Shown here piece by piece: positions 22,719 through 31,521 of a stretch of 58,614 nt of DNA. The DNA lies in contig JAVETB010000010.1 in assembly GCA_034006265.1 (NCBI GenBank), forward strand, positions 1-58,614, given 5' to 3'. The notes beneath the pieces are model-generated. The model had not been told where the DNA came from and did not search any database. It saw nothing but the letters and a program-made list of their open reading frames with translations. This DNA comes from Syntrophus sp034006265. Its GTDB lineage: Bacteria > Desulfobacterota > Syntrophia > Syntrophales > Syntrophaceae. The position numbers and the translations under genes are program-made. The stretch's first letter is position 1. Each line of letters begins with the position of its first letter.

Positions 22719-24527
22719 CTAAGCTCTGCTTTCCAGGCGATCCGCCCTGCGCCGCTCCCACTCGCCAAGGATTTTTTTGCGGAGCCGGATGGATTTAGGC
22801 GTGACTTCCACTCGTTCCCCTTCATTGATGTATTCCAGTGCTTCCTCGAGGGAAAAGACGACAGGGGGCGACAGCTTGACCGCTTCGTCGCTGCCTGACG
22901 CTCGCATGTTCGTCAACTTTTTAGCTTTCTGAACATTGACGACCATGTCCTCCTCCTTGTTGTGCTCCCCAACAATCTGGCCTTCATAGACCACCTCCCC
23001 GGGAGAGATGAAAAACCGTCCCCTGGCCTGCAGCGCATCGAGAGCGTAGGCAGTGGCTGGGCCATCCTGCATGGAGATGAGCACGCCGTTCTGCCGATGA
23101 GGGATGGAGCCCTTGAAAGGTTCATACTGGTAGAACTGATGATGGATGGAGGCTTCTCCTGCGGTGGCGTTGAGCAGACGGTTTCGCAATCCGATTATTC
23201 CGCGCGCCGGGATATGGAACTCCAGACGGGACCGCCCTCCGATGGAATCGATTTTTTTGAGTTCTCCCCGCTTTTTTCCGACCACGTCAATGACCCGACC
23301 TGAGAGATCGGCCGGTATGTCCACAATGAGAAGCTCGATGGGTTCAGCCTTCCGGTTGTTGATTTCCTTGTAGATGACGTGCGGCTGGCCTACCTGGAAC
23401 TCATAGCCTTCCCGGCGCATTGTTTCAATCAGGATGGATAGGTGAAGAATGCCACGTCCATAGACCTTGAGGGATTCCGTCCCCGGGGCAGCCTCCACAC
23501 GAAGGGCAACGTCGCTCTTGATTTCTCTGTACAGCCGGTCCCGCAGATGGCGGCTCGTGACATACCGCCCTTCCTTTCCGAAAAAGGGAGAATCGTTGTG
23601 GGAAAACGTCATGCTCATCGTCGGTTCATCCACGGGGATGATGGGCAGGGGCTCCGGATAATCGACGTCGGAGATCGTATCACCGATGTCGATGTCTTCC
23701 GGGCCGAGGACGGCGCAGATGTCTCCGCAGGGGACTTCAACGGCTTTATTTCGCTGCAGCCCCTCGAAGAGGAACAGGTCCTTCACAACGGATCTCTGGG
23801 TGAAGCCGTCACGCTTTATGACCGATATGGGCATCCCGGAGCGGATTGTTCCGCGGAAAATGCGACCGATGGCGATTCTGCCCACATAATCCGAATAGTC
23901 CACCGTGGTGACCTGCATCTGTAAGGGGCCTTCCGCTTCTTTCGGGGGAGGGATGGCGGTGATCACGGCATCCAGAAGAGGGGTAAGATCCGTCCCCTGC
24001 ACATCGGGGGAGAGAGATGACCAGCCAAGACGGCTGGAGGCATAGAGGACGGGAAATTCCATCTGTTCGTCGTCTGCGCCCAGATCGATGAAGAGATCGT
24101 ACACCTCGTCCAGAACCTCTGCGGGCCTCCGGTTCGGTTTGTCCATCTTGTTGATGACCAGAATGGGCGTGAGATTGAAGGAGAGGGCTTTCTGCAGAAC
24201 AAAGCGCGTCTGCGGCATTGCGCCCTCGAAAGAATCCACGAGAAGAATCGCCCCATCGGCCATTTTCAGAACCCGTTCCACCTCTCCGCCGAAATCGGAA
24301 TGTCCCGGGGTGTCGATAATATTGATTTTATGCCCACCGTAGGTGATGGAAATGTTCTTGGACAAAATAGTGATGCCTCTTTCGCGCTCAAGGTCATTGG
24401 AATCAAGAAAGCAATCCCGCACCTCCTGGTTTTCGCGGAAAATTTTGCTCTGAATGAGGAGCTTGTCGACCAAGGTGGTCTTGCCATGGTCTACATGGGC
24501 GATAATTGCTACATTTCTAATATTCAT
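22719..24527 (-). CDS. typA: Ribosome-associated GTPase TypA/BipA
   Basis: Translational GTPase of 602 residues, related to EF-G, that helps ribosome assembly and stress adaptation. G1 is AHVDHGKTTLVDKLL, the switch II region is DTPGHSDFGGEVERVL and G4 is NKMD; later domains include the family-typical GRGILHLSILIETMRREGYEFQVGQPHVI and the C-terminal TPKSIRLRKKILG. Full length and intact. It is preceded by a 414-bp gap that must hold its promoter. Confidence 0.97.
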   Translation of the reverse strand: MNIRNVAIIAHVDHGKTTLVDKLLIQSKIFRENQEVRDCFLDSNDLERERGITILSKNISITYGGHKINIIDTPGHSDFGGEVERVLKMADGAILLVDSFEGAMPQTRFVLQKALSFNLTPILVINKMDKPNRRPAEVLDEVYDLFIDLGADDEQMEFPVLYASSRLGWSSLSPDVQGTDLTPLLDAVITAIPPPKEAEGPLQMQVTTVDYSDYVGRIAIGRIFRGTIRSGMPISVIKRDGFTQRSVVKDLFLFEGLQRNKAVEVPCGDICAVLGPEDIDIGDTISDVDYPEPLPIIPVDEPTMSMTFSHNDSPFFGKEGRYVTSRHLRDRLYREIKSDVALRVEAAPGTESLKVYGRGILHLSILIETMRREGYEFQVGQPHVIYKEINNRKAEPIELLIVDIPADLSGRVIDVVGKKRGELKKIDSIGGRSRLEFHIPARGIIGLRNRLLNATAGEASIHHQFYQYEPFKGSIPHRQNGVLISMQDGPATAYALDALQARGRFFISPGEVVYEGQIVGEHNKEEDMVVNVQKAKKLTNMRASGSDEAVKLSPPVVFSLEEALEYINEGERVEVTPKSIRLRKKILGEWERRRADRLESRA

Positions 24528-24941
24528 GCTGCCTTATATCCTTTTTTAAACGATTTCGAGAGGGATGATTTCCGGATTCAACCGGCGATAAAGTAGCCTG
24601 ACCGGCTGTGCTCGAGAGGATAGGCGGTTGGATAAAAATGGGAAGCGTTAAACAAAGCTGGGTTGTTCAAACGATGTATCCGTTTATGCGCTATTCTTCT
24701 GACCATGTCACGACACTTCAACTACGTTCCGTATCTAAGCGTTCTCCCGATCGCTCCCGCTGTCGGCTTATCGACATGAATTTCTGCCGCATCCCTTTTT
24801 CGGGAAGTGCGATCCCGCAGCCATCCAGCTGACCCTTCTTCGTCTTCGGGTTGGAATTCGCCTGATGTTTGAAACTTTGCCTAGGCTGATACCAGGAAAG
24901 TTGCCAATTGGCAACAATTTGTTGATGATCCTGCAAAGAAA
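24528..24941. other. Intergenic region without a recognisable gene
   Basis: The gap lies between the typA start and the end of the phosphohexomutase gene. Small open frames on both strands (for example 24718-24936 on -) show no family resemblance. The notable content is a pair of overlapping palindromes at 24900-24924. The stretch could contain the typA promoter and a decayed insertion, but I see no terminal repeats. Confidence 0.5.
24900..24924. repeat. Overlapping perfect palindromes (operator-like)
   Basis: GTTGCCAATTGGCAAC (24900-24915) is a perfect 16-bp palindrome, and CAACAATTTGTTG (24912-24924) is a second one sharing the CAAC half. Together they give three GTTG/CAAC half-sites. This looks like a regulator binding site, but no gene starts close by: typA starts about 370 bp away on the - strand. 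Confidence 0.6.
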
Positions 24942-26291
24942 TCAGGAGGGAAGTTTATCGAAGACGGCTTTCTCGATTATGGAGCGGATGAACTCCATGC
25001 GATCTTTCGTCGCGGCCTCAAACCGGAGAACCAATACCGGTTGCGTGTTTGAGCAGCGGACAAGCCCCCATCCGTCGGCGAAGGGGATACGGACTCCATC
25101 GATGTCGATAACGGGGCCGAGGGTGCGAAAATGATCCCCGAGCTCCTCCACAAGGCGGAACTTCACATCGTCGGGGCAGGCGATCCGAATCTCCGGCGTG
25201 GTGCAGGTTTCCGGTATGTTCGCCATGAGTTCACTGACGGACTTCCCCGTCTGGGAAAGTATTTCGAGGAGCCGCAGGGAGGCGTAGATGGCATCATCGT
25301 ATCCGAAATAGCGGTCAGCAAAAAACACATGGCCGCTCATTTCGCCGGCGAGGAGAGCCTTCTCTTCCTTCATTTTGGCCTTGATCAGGGAGTGGCCGGC
25401 CTTCCACATAATGGCTTTGCCGCCGTGGCTGGAAATATCGTCATAAAGCTTCTGTGAACATTTCACTTCACCGATGATGGCGGCTCCGGGATGTTTTTCG
25501 AGAACGGCGCGGGAAAAGAGAATCAGTAGTTCATCACCCCACAGGATTCTGCCGGTATTCGAGACAACGCCCAGGCGGTCGGCATCTCCGTCGTATGCCA
25601 ACCCGACATCGGCATGTTCCGCTGTCACCTGCCTGGTGAGCTCATCCAGGTATTCCGGAATCGTCGGGTCGGGGAAATGGTTCGGAAAGCACCCGTCCGG
25701 TTCGCAGAAGAGCTCCTGGGTCCAGCAGCCCAGCCGCTTCAGGATGGGGGCGGCAAAATGTCCCCCAACGCCATTCCCCCCATCGAGAATGACCCGGATG
25801 CCCGGTTTCAGCGAAAAAGAACTGCAGAGGTAGTCTTCATAGTCTCTCGCGATGGAGCGCATCCGTAAACGACCCTTGCCCTCGGCAAAATCTCCCGTTT
25901 CGACAATTCTTCGCAGGGCTTGGATATCTTTCCCATACAGTGCATCCTGGCCGATGCATACTTTAAAACCATTAAAATCCGGTGGGTTGTGGCTTCCGGT
26001 AACCATGATCCCGCCGTGTGCCTGGCAATGGCGGATGGAGAAGTACAGGATGGGGGTTGCGCAAAGACCGATGTCGATGACGTCAATGCCGGCTTTTCGC
26101 AGGCCGGCATTGAGGGCCTGCTGATACCCTTCTGAACTGAGGCGGCAGTCCCTTCCGGTCGTGAGAAGGTCCGCGCCGCGGTGAACGGCGTAGGTGCCAA
26201 TTGCCCGCCCCAGCTGATAAACCCGTTCGTCGTTCAGATCTTTGCCAACAACGCCGCGAAGATCGTATTCGCGAAAAATGGCAGGATTCAT
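24942..26291 (-). CDS. Phosphomannomutase/phosphoglucomutase
   Basis: Alpha-D-phosphohexomutase of 449 residues (AlgC/ManB type) that interconverts hexose 1- and 6-phosphates for LPS and polysaccharide precursors. The phosphoserine loop is TGSHNPPDFNGFK, the metal loop is YDGDADRLGVV, the sugar-specificity loop is GEMSGHVFFADRYFGYDDA (the SGH.FF pattern fits dual Man/Glc use), and the phosphate-binding C-terminal loop is VRCSNTQPVLVLRFEA. AGAGG precedes the ATG. Upstream on the same strand is a lipoprotein gene 108 bp away. Confidence 0.94.
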   Translation of the reverse strand: MNPAIFREYDLRGVVGKDLNDERVYQLGRAIGTYAVHRGADLLTTGRDCRLSSEGYQQALNAGLRKAGIDVIDIGLCATPILYFSIRHCQAHGGIMVTGSHNPPDFNGFKVCIGQDALYGKDIQALRRIVETGDFAEGKGRLRMRSIARDYEDYLCSSFSLKPGIRVILDGGNGVGGHFAAPILKRLGCWTQELFCEPDGCFPNHFPDPTIPEYLDELTRQVTAEHADVGLAYDGDADRLGVVSNTGRILWGDELLILFSRAVLEKHPGAAIIGEVKCSQKLYDDISSHGGKAIMWKAGHSLIKAKMKEEKALLAGEMSGHVFFADRYFGYDDAIYASLRLLEILSQTGKSVSELMANIPETCTTPEIRIACPDDVKFRLVEELGDHFRTLGPVIDIDGVRIPFADGWGLVRCSNTQPVLVLRFEAATKDRMEFIRSIIEKAVFDKLPS

Positions 26292-26399
26292 GGAGCTGTT
26301 TTCCTCTTGACCTTCTTGCCGCCGGGACCAGAAAAAGACCGATTATCCGTCCAGCCGGGCTTTACCACCCTTCCTTCAGGGGGAGAAAAGCTGGCTCTG

Positions 26400-26882
26400 T
26401 CATTGCGTCCTGTACATCTCTTCATAAATCTTCAGATCGATCGTATCAAAAATTTTGGTATACTGCTCTCTTTCCAGCAGACGGCGCATTTCCCATCCCG
26501 AAGGGGTTTTCTTTTCCGCAATGACGGAAAGAGTCACTTCAGTTTCCTTCCAGTTAAGCGTCCGGCTCCTGGCGAGACTTCTGGTCCGCCAATCATCCAG
26601 AACGATAAAATCGGATTCCACAAGGTGCTTTTCTTCATCGACCCGAATATTGGTCCCCATTTTTTTTTCCTTGAGGACACGTTCAATGGCCCTGAGCACA
26701 AATTTTTCTTTCGCTTCGTAGGTGTAAGTAAATTCATCAGGCTGCGATATCACCGTCTGCCCGATCGAAGCGCCACAGGCGGACAGGCTGAGCAGAACAA
26801 GAAGAGCGGCCAGAAATCCAATGCCGCGCCTCAAGGGCCTGTTGTTCCTGCTGCCGATCTGCCTGTCTGAAGTTTCTTCCAT
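26400..26882 (-). CDS. Hypothetical lipoprotein
   Basis: I do not recognise a family. The 160-residue protein has a basic N-region (NNRPLRRG), a hydrophobic helix and a lipobox LLSLSACG, so it should be lipidated and anchored facing the periplasm. The mature part is a small charged domain with alternating strands and helices (YTYEAKEKFVLRAIERVLKEKK, then WKETEVTLSVIAEKKTPSGWEMRRLLEREQY). AGGAAGG eight bases upstream supports the ATG at 26882. It is divergent from the small membrane protein at 27050 and heads the strand leading to the phosphohexomutase. Confidence 0.75.
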   Translation of the reverse strand: MEETSDRQIGSRNNRPLRRGIGFLAALLVLLSLSACGASIGQTVISQPDEFTYTYEAKEKFVLRAIERVLKEKKMGTNIRVDEEKHLVESDFIVLDDWRTRSLARSRTLNWKETEVTLSVIAEKKTPSGWEMRRLLEREQYTKIFDTIDLKIYEEMYRTQ

Positions 26883-27049
26883 TCTGCAATACCTTCCTGC
26901 GTAAAGGTTTGTAAGTTCATGAGATGAGCGTGCGTAACCGGATCTGGCCGTGTGACGGGATAATGATCGATCCGGTCCCTCAAAAAAACTGCCGGGGGCG
27001 CCTTGTCCCAGACGAAAAAATGATTATTTTATGTTGGAGGACAATCAAA

Positions 27050-27340
27050 ATGAATGCAATATCATCGCCGGGAATCAGTGACGCATTGTTAATCCTTTTC
27101 AATCTTGTTTATTTTGTCATGACCATGATTCTGACGTCCCTTTTTGTTGAAAGAATCTGGATCGGGCGGACCCAGTGGCTGATCCTTCCGCTGATTGCCC
27201 TTTCCTTCGGCCTTTTTCTTTTGCATCCGCCCCTGTTTCTCCATATCCTGAAAGCCGTCACCGGACCGTTTTCCATTCAGGGCCTGACGGTCGTTACGGG
27301 CTTCGGGGTTCTCTCCGGCATGGTGATGTCGAGCCTCTGA
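27050..27340 (+). CDS. Small hypothetical membrane protein
   Basis: 96 residues with about three predicted membrane segments: LLILFNLVYFVMTMILTSLF, WLILPLIALSFGLFLL and the C-terminal LTVVTGFGVLSGMVMSS. GGAGG nine bases before ATG 27050 fits a real start; the frame is open further upstream to 26924, but that part looks non-coding. No family recognised. It has no obvious operon partner and is followed by a 570-bp gap. Confidence 0.6.
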   Translation: MNAISSPGISDALLILFNLVYFVMTMILTSLFVERIWIGRTQWLILPLIALSFGLFLLHPPLFLHILKAVTGPFSIQGLTVVTGFGVLSGMVMSSL

Positions 27341-27914
27341 CTGCTTCTTCGATTGCCTGGGGCGATCATGAGATTGTTCATCAAGGCGGATTAAATTGCA
27401 ACACCTTGATGATGGGTGAGGCATGAGGATTGAAGAGAATTTCTAATCATAAAAATTAGTTGCAAGCAAGGCCATTTCAAGATATATTGCCTCAATAAAA
27501 AATCAGTGGCGTCTTCCATCGCTGCGGTCGCGTTACCCTCCCTGTATCAACCAAGAACATTGTATTTCAAGAATTATTAAGGCAATCGAAATTGCAAGGC
27601 AAGCTCATACCGGGCGATATCAAAAATAGAAACAACTCTCTGTCGTTCTTAACCACTGAAAACAGAGGATATTCTTTCGGCTGCAGTGCAGTGGGAAGGC
27701 GGCTTCTTGGTCATTTAAGTCGTTACAGCCAAAAATCCGCGAGCTGGTGAAGAGAGCCAAGATACCGTCTGCAGCACGATGCAAAGAAGAGCGGATCAGG
27801 CGGATTGAGGGGCAGAGGGCGAAGGCAGAAAAAGGCGCGTCTGAATGGGACGGCGTTCTGAAGGCTTGACCGTAAACGGAAACAGGAAGATCAAGACAAA
27901 AGAGAAAGGTGGAG
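27341..27914. other. Long intergenic region upstream of the aldolase gene
   Basis: No supported gene. A 13-nt inverted repeat with one mismatch (27486-27498 and 27574-27586; ATTGCCT and AATAA arms) encloses 75 bp. Near-repeats of TTGCAAG-CAAGGC flank it on both sides. An open frame on + strand ending with TGA at about 27870 (KIRELVKRAKIPSAARCKEER and so on) is basic, short and lacks a start. The region may hold the aldolase promoter and a decayed insertion. Confidence 0.4.
27486..27586. repeat. Imperfect inverted repeat pair
   Basis: ATTGCCTCAATAA (27486-27498) and TTATTAAGGCAAT (27574-27586) are complementary at 12 of 13 positions and are separated by 75 bp. AT-rich arms around a GC-rich centre suggest a short insertion-like element or a long stem-loop; no target duplication was found. 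Confidence 0.4.
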
Positions 27915-29312
27915 ATGATGATTTTCAACAGTGTTAATGAATTGAAAAAGGGCTGTGAAGGAGTCCTGGAGGTAAAGGGAGATCAGGTCAAAGTGCTGAT
28001 TGAAGAGACATTGAGAAATTCGCTTATTGATTCTCTCATTTTTACGGCGGCATTCAGTGCGCTTCCGGAAGTCAAAGAGGCGGCTTCGTGGCTCATTCGC
28101 AAAAGCGGAGCCGCTCTGGGGATCCTGTCATCGTCCATTCAGTCCCTCTATGAGGCCATGGGCAGAAAGGAAGTGACGGGCTTTACCGTTCCGGCCATCA
28201 ATATCAGGGCCTTGACCTACGAGGCGGCCCAGGCCATTTTCCGTGCGGCGTTGAAAGACTCCGTTGGCGCCGTCATTTTTGAAATTGCCCGTTCGGAGAT
28301 TGACTATACAAAACAGAGGCCCATTGAATATACGAGCGCAGTGACAGCAGCAGCCATCAAAACCGGATTCCGCGGCCCCATCTTTCTTCAGGGGGATCAC
28401 TTCCAGGTCAATGCCAAGAAATTTGCCGCCGATGCGGAAAAGGAAGTCAAGGGAGTCAAGGACCTCATCTGGGAAGCCCTTGAAGCCGGATTCTACAACA
28501 TCGATGTCGATACTTCCACCCTCGTGGACCTGTCAAAACCCACCATTGATGAACAGCAGAAAACAAATTTCGACCTTGCCGCAGAACTGACCAGCGTGAT
28601 CCGGGATCTGGAGCCGGCCGGCATTACGGTATCCGTCGGGGGTGAAATCGGTGAGGTGGGCGGGAAAAACAGTACCGTTGAAGAACTTCAGGCCTTTATG
28701 GATGGATATCTCGAGGCCCTGAAGGGCTACGGGCCTGAGTTGAAGGGAATCAGCAAGATAAGCGTTCAGACGGGGACCACCCACGGCGGCGTTCCCTTGG
28801 CCGATGGAAGTGTGGCCAAGGTGAAGCTGGATTTTGAAACCCTGGAAAAGCTTTCGGAGGTGGCCCGGAGCCGTTACGGACTATCCGGCGCTGTTCAGCA
28901 TGGTGCGTCCACGCTGCCCAACGAGGCCTTTGACAGATTCCCGGCAATCGGAACGGCAGAGATTCATCTGGCCACCGGTTTCCAGAACATCATTTACGAC
29001 AGCGCCCATTTCCCCGCAGACTTGAAGGACCGGATTTATGAGTACCTGCAGCGTGAGATGGCGGGGGAAAAGAAGGAAACGGATACGGAGGAGCAGTTTA
29101 TCTATAAAACCCGCAAAAAGGGGTTTGGACCTTTCAAGCAGGAACTCTGGCAGCTTCCGCCGGAAACATTGAAGCAGATCAGCACGGAGCTGGAAAATCA
29201 GTTTACCTTCCTATTCCGGAAATTAAATGTGGTCAAAACCGAAGCGGTTGTGCGCAAGTTTGTTTCGGCCGTGGAGGTTCCCCTGAAGGCTCCCGCCGCA
29301 TTAAAAGGATAG
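27915..29312 (+). CDS. Class II fructose-bisphosphate aldolase, long form
   Basis: Zinc-dependent aldolase interconverting fructose 1,6-bisphosphate with two triose phosphates, acting in glycolysis and gluconeogenesis. Zinc-site and catalytic motifs are visible: Asp-His in LQGDHFQVN, Glu in VGGEIGEVGG, His in VQTGTTHGG and His in AVQHGAS. It is about 465 residues, roughly 100 more than common class II enzymes, because of an N-terminal helical extension (about 1-85) and a C-terminal tail after residue 375. ATG 27915 follows AAGGTGGAG; a GTG lies at 27909. Terminated by the hairpin at 29379-29431. Together with the FBPase at 31522 it fits a gluconeogenic lifestyle. Other aldolases of this superfamily are possible. 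Confidence 0.85.
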   Translation: MMIFNSVNELKKGCEGVLEVKGDQVKVLIEETLRNSLIDSLIFTAAFSALPEVKEAASWLIRKSGAALGILSSSIQSLYEAMGRKEVTGFTVPAINIRALTYEAAQAIFRAALKDSVGAVIFEIARSEIDYTKQRPIEYTSAVTAAAIKTGFRGPIFLQGDHFQVNAKKFAADAEKEVKGVKDLIWEALEAGFYNIDVDTSTLVDLSKPTIDEQQKTNFDLAAELTSVIRDLEPAGITVSVGGEIGEVGGKNSTVEELQAFMDGYLEALKGYGPELKGISKISVQTGTTHGGVPLADGSVAKVKLDFETLEKLSEVARSRYGLSGAVQHGASTLPNEAFDRFPAIGTAEIHLATGFQNIIYDSAHFPADLKDRIYEYLQREMAGEKKETDTEEQFIYKTRKKGFGPFKQELWQLPPETLKQISTELENQFTFLFRKLNVVKTEAVVRKFVSAVEVPLKAPAALKG

Positions 29313-29378
29313 ATGAACGTAAAGGGAGCGAAGATGTTTTGAAGGTAATTTTCCGGAGAATGGTCGCGGATGCAAATG

Positions 29379-29431
29379 AAAGAGAGCCGGACGGGGACGA
29401 ATCTGGAACATAACCCCGTCCGGCTCTCTTT
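29379..29431. terminator. Bidirectional intrinsic terminator
   Basis: AAAGAGAGCCGGACGGGG (29379-29396) pairs perfectly with CCCCGTCCGGCTCTCTTT (29414-29431), an 18-bp stem with A-run and T-run ends. It separates the convergent aldolase (+) and metG (-) genes and should stop transcription from both sides. Confidence 0.92.
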
Positions 29432-29564
29432 GATGGTGTGTTTTCAGCCCAGCTTAGGAGAAGCGGGTTGCCAAGGCGCCAAAGCCCGATAAATACGAGT
29501 ACTTGGGCCTGAGAGGAAGCGGTTCCTAAACGGCCCGATGCGTGCAGACCCTCTCCGTAAAACG

Positions 29565-31475
29565 TTACCGGACCTTTGCCCCGGTTCTCGGCTCGCGGTC
29601 AAAGGACAGGACGGTGATGCCCTCAGCGGTTGTATCTGTGGCCAGAATCATTCCCCGGGATTCAATTCCCATCAATTTTGCCGGTTTGAGGTTGGCCACA
29701 ATCACGATGGATTTTCCCACGAGCTGCTCCGGCGCATAGTCCTTGGCAATCCCGGCGACCACCGTCCGCTCTTCTCCGATGTCGATCTTGAGCTTCAGCA
29801 GCTTGGCCGATTTGGGAACGACCTCGGCCTCCAGGATCCGGGCAACCCGGAGATCGATCTTCTCGAAATCCTCGTAGGAAACCTCCGGTTTGATCGGCGG
29901 GGGCGGTGCGGGGATTTTCTGTTCGACGGCCGCGGTCTCCGGCCTGTAATCGATCCGGGGGAACAGGGCCTCGCCTCGCTGCAGGCGCAGGCCGTGGGCA
30001 AGGCCGCCCCAGGTGCGGATCGTTCCGAAATTTTCCCTGTCAGGATGGGCGATCCCCAGTTGAAGCAAAATCTTCTCTGCTGAACCTGGCATGAACGGGG
30101 AGATCAAAACCGCGATCACCCGGAGGGCTTCCAGCAGGGAATAGAGCACCTCATCCAGTTTGGCCTTTTTCGACTCGTCCTTGGCCAGGTTCCAGGGTTC
30201 CTGTTCCACGATGTAGCGATTGGCCGTGCCGATATAATCCCAGATGGACATCAAGGCCTTATGAAAAGTCAATTCCCGGAAAGAGGTTTTGACTTCAGCA
30301 AGAACCCTGAAGGCCGTATCGGCGAGGATACGGTCGCCTCCTGCCGCCTCCGTGACCGTCGGTACGGTTCCCTGGCAGAATTTCATGGCCATGGACGTGA
30401 CCCGGCTGACAAGATTTCCCAGATCGTTGGCCAGTTCCGCATTGACCCTCAGAACGAAGCTCTCCTCGCTGAAGCTCGAGTCCAGGCCGAAAACCATTTC
30501 CCGGAGAAGGTAGTAGCGGAAGGCATCCAGCCCGTATTTGTCCTTCAGATCGAGAGGGCGGACAACATTGCCGATGCTTTTGGACATCTTGCTTGACTCG
30601 ATATTCCAGTAGCCGTGAACATTCAGATGGGTATAGGGTTCGATGCCCGCGGCTTTGAGCATGGTGGGCCAGTAAATGCCATGAGGCTTGAGGATGTCCT
30701 TTGCAATCAGATGCTCGGCCACCGGCCAGAAGGTGCGGAAATTTTCGCCGTCGGGATAGTCGATTCCGGAAATATAGTTGATCAGCGCGTCAAACCAGAC
30801 ATAGGTTACATAGTTTTCGTCAAAGGGCAGGGTAATCCCCCAGCTCAGGCGGGATTTCGGCCTGGAAATGCACAGATCCTCCAGGGGCTCGCGAAGCAAG
30901 GCCAGCACTTCATTACGATAGCGTTCCGGCCGGATAAAGTCAGGGTGCTCCTTGATATGGGAAATCAGCCACTCCTGATATTTGCTCATTCGGAAAAAAT
31001 AGTTGCTTTCCTTGCGGAATTCAGGCTCTGTCTGGTGATCGGGGCATTTCCCGTCGACCAGCTCTTTTTCCGTGTAAAAACGTTCACAGCCGACGCAGTA
31101 GAAGCCTTCATAATGACCGAAATAGATGTCGCCGGCGTCATAAACCTTTCGAAGAATCGTCTGCACGGTTTCGATGTGTCTGGCATCCGTTGTCCGGATG
31201 AAAAAATCGTTTGAGACGGAAAGCTTCGGCCAAAGTTCACGGAACTGGCTGCTGATCCTGTCCGCGTAAGCTTTCGGTGTAACGCCGCTTTTGTCGGCGG
31301 CTTCTGCGATCTTGTCTCCGTGTTCATCCGTTCCCGTAAGAAAAAACGTCCGGTGTCCCGACAGCCGATGATAACGGGCCAGAACATCAGCGACAATGGT
31401 CGTATAGGCATGTCCGAGATGGGGGGAGGCATTGACATAGTAAATGGGTGTTGTGACGTAATAAATATTTTCCAT
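29565..31475 (-). CDS. metG: Methionyl-tRNA synthetase
   Basis: Charges tRNA-Met. About 636 residues: class I catalytic core with the HIGH-like SPHLGHAYTT, zinc knuckle CVGCERFYTEKELVDGKCPDH, WFDALINYISG and the KMSKS loop SKMSKSIGN; an anticodon-binding helical domain; and a C-terminal tRNA-binding EMAP-like domain (FEKIDLRVARILEAEVV...GIESRGMILA). Start chosen at ATG 31475 (MENIYYVTTP); a TTG three codons upstream is possible. It is the last gene of a tmk-holB-ricT-type run that also contains NIF3 and FBPase. Confidence 0.97.
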   Translation of the reverse strand: MENIYYVTTPIYYVNASPHLGHAYTTIVADVLARYHRLSGHRTFFLTGTDEHGDKIAEAADKSGVTPKAYADRISSQFRELWPKLSVSNDFFIRTTDARHIETVQTILRKVYDAGDIYFGHYEGFYCVGCERFYTEKELVDGKCPDHQTEPEFRKESNYFFRMSKYQEWLISHIKEHPDFIRPERYRNEVLALLREPLEDLCISRPKSRLSWGITLPFDENYVTYVWFDALINYISGIDYPDGENFRTFWPVAEHLIAKDILKPHGIYWPTMLKAAGIEPYTHLNVHGYWNIESSKMSKSIGNVVRPLDLKDKYGLDAFRYYLLREMVFGLDSSFSEESFVLRVNAELANDLGNLVSRVTSMAMKFCQGTVPTVTEAAGGDRILADTAFRVLAEVKTSFRELTFHKALMSIWDYIGTANRYIVEQEPWNLAKDESKKAKLDEVLYSLLEALRVIAVLISPFMPGSAEKILLQLGIAHPDRENFGTIRTWGGLAHGLRLQRGEALFPRIDYRPETAAVEQKIPAPPPPIKPEVSYEDFEKIDLRVARILEAEVVPKSAKLLKLKIDIGEERTVVAGIAKDYAPEQLVGKSIVIVANLKPAKLMGIESRGMILATDTTAEGITVLSFDREPRTGAKVR

Positions 31476-31521
31476 TGCTCTCAATCCACAAAGAAAAGGA
31501 ACGATTTAAAGAGAAATTCTC

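Noticed and set aside
21838..22722. 294-codon open frame antisense to the M23 peptidase gene
   Set aside because: A shadow of a well-supported gene; composition and residues are not protein-like and no motif is seen.
24718..24936. 72-codon - strand frame in the typA upstream gap, considered as a transposase relic
   Set aside because: No recognisable motif, no terminal repeats and no good start.
27620..27928. 102-codon - strand frame before the aldolase gene
   Set aside because: Overlaps the aldolase start, has no ribosome site and its residues are not family-like.
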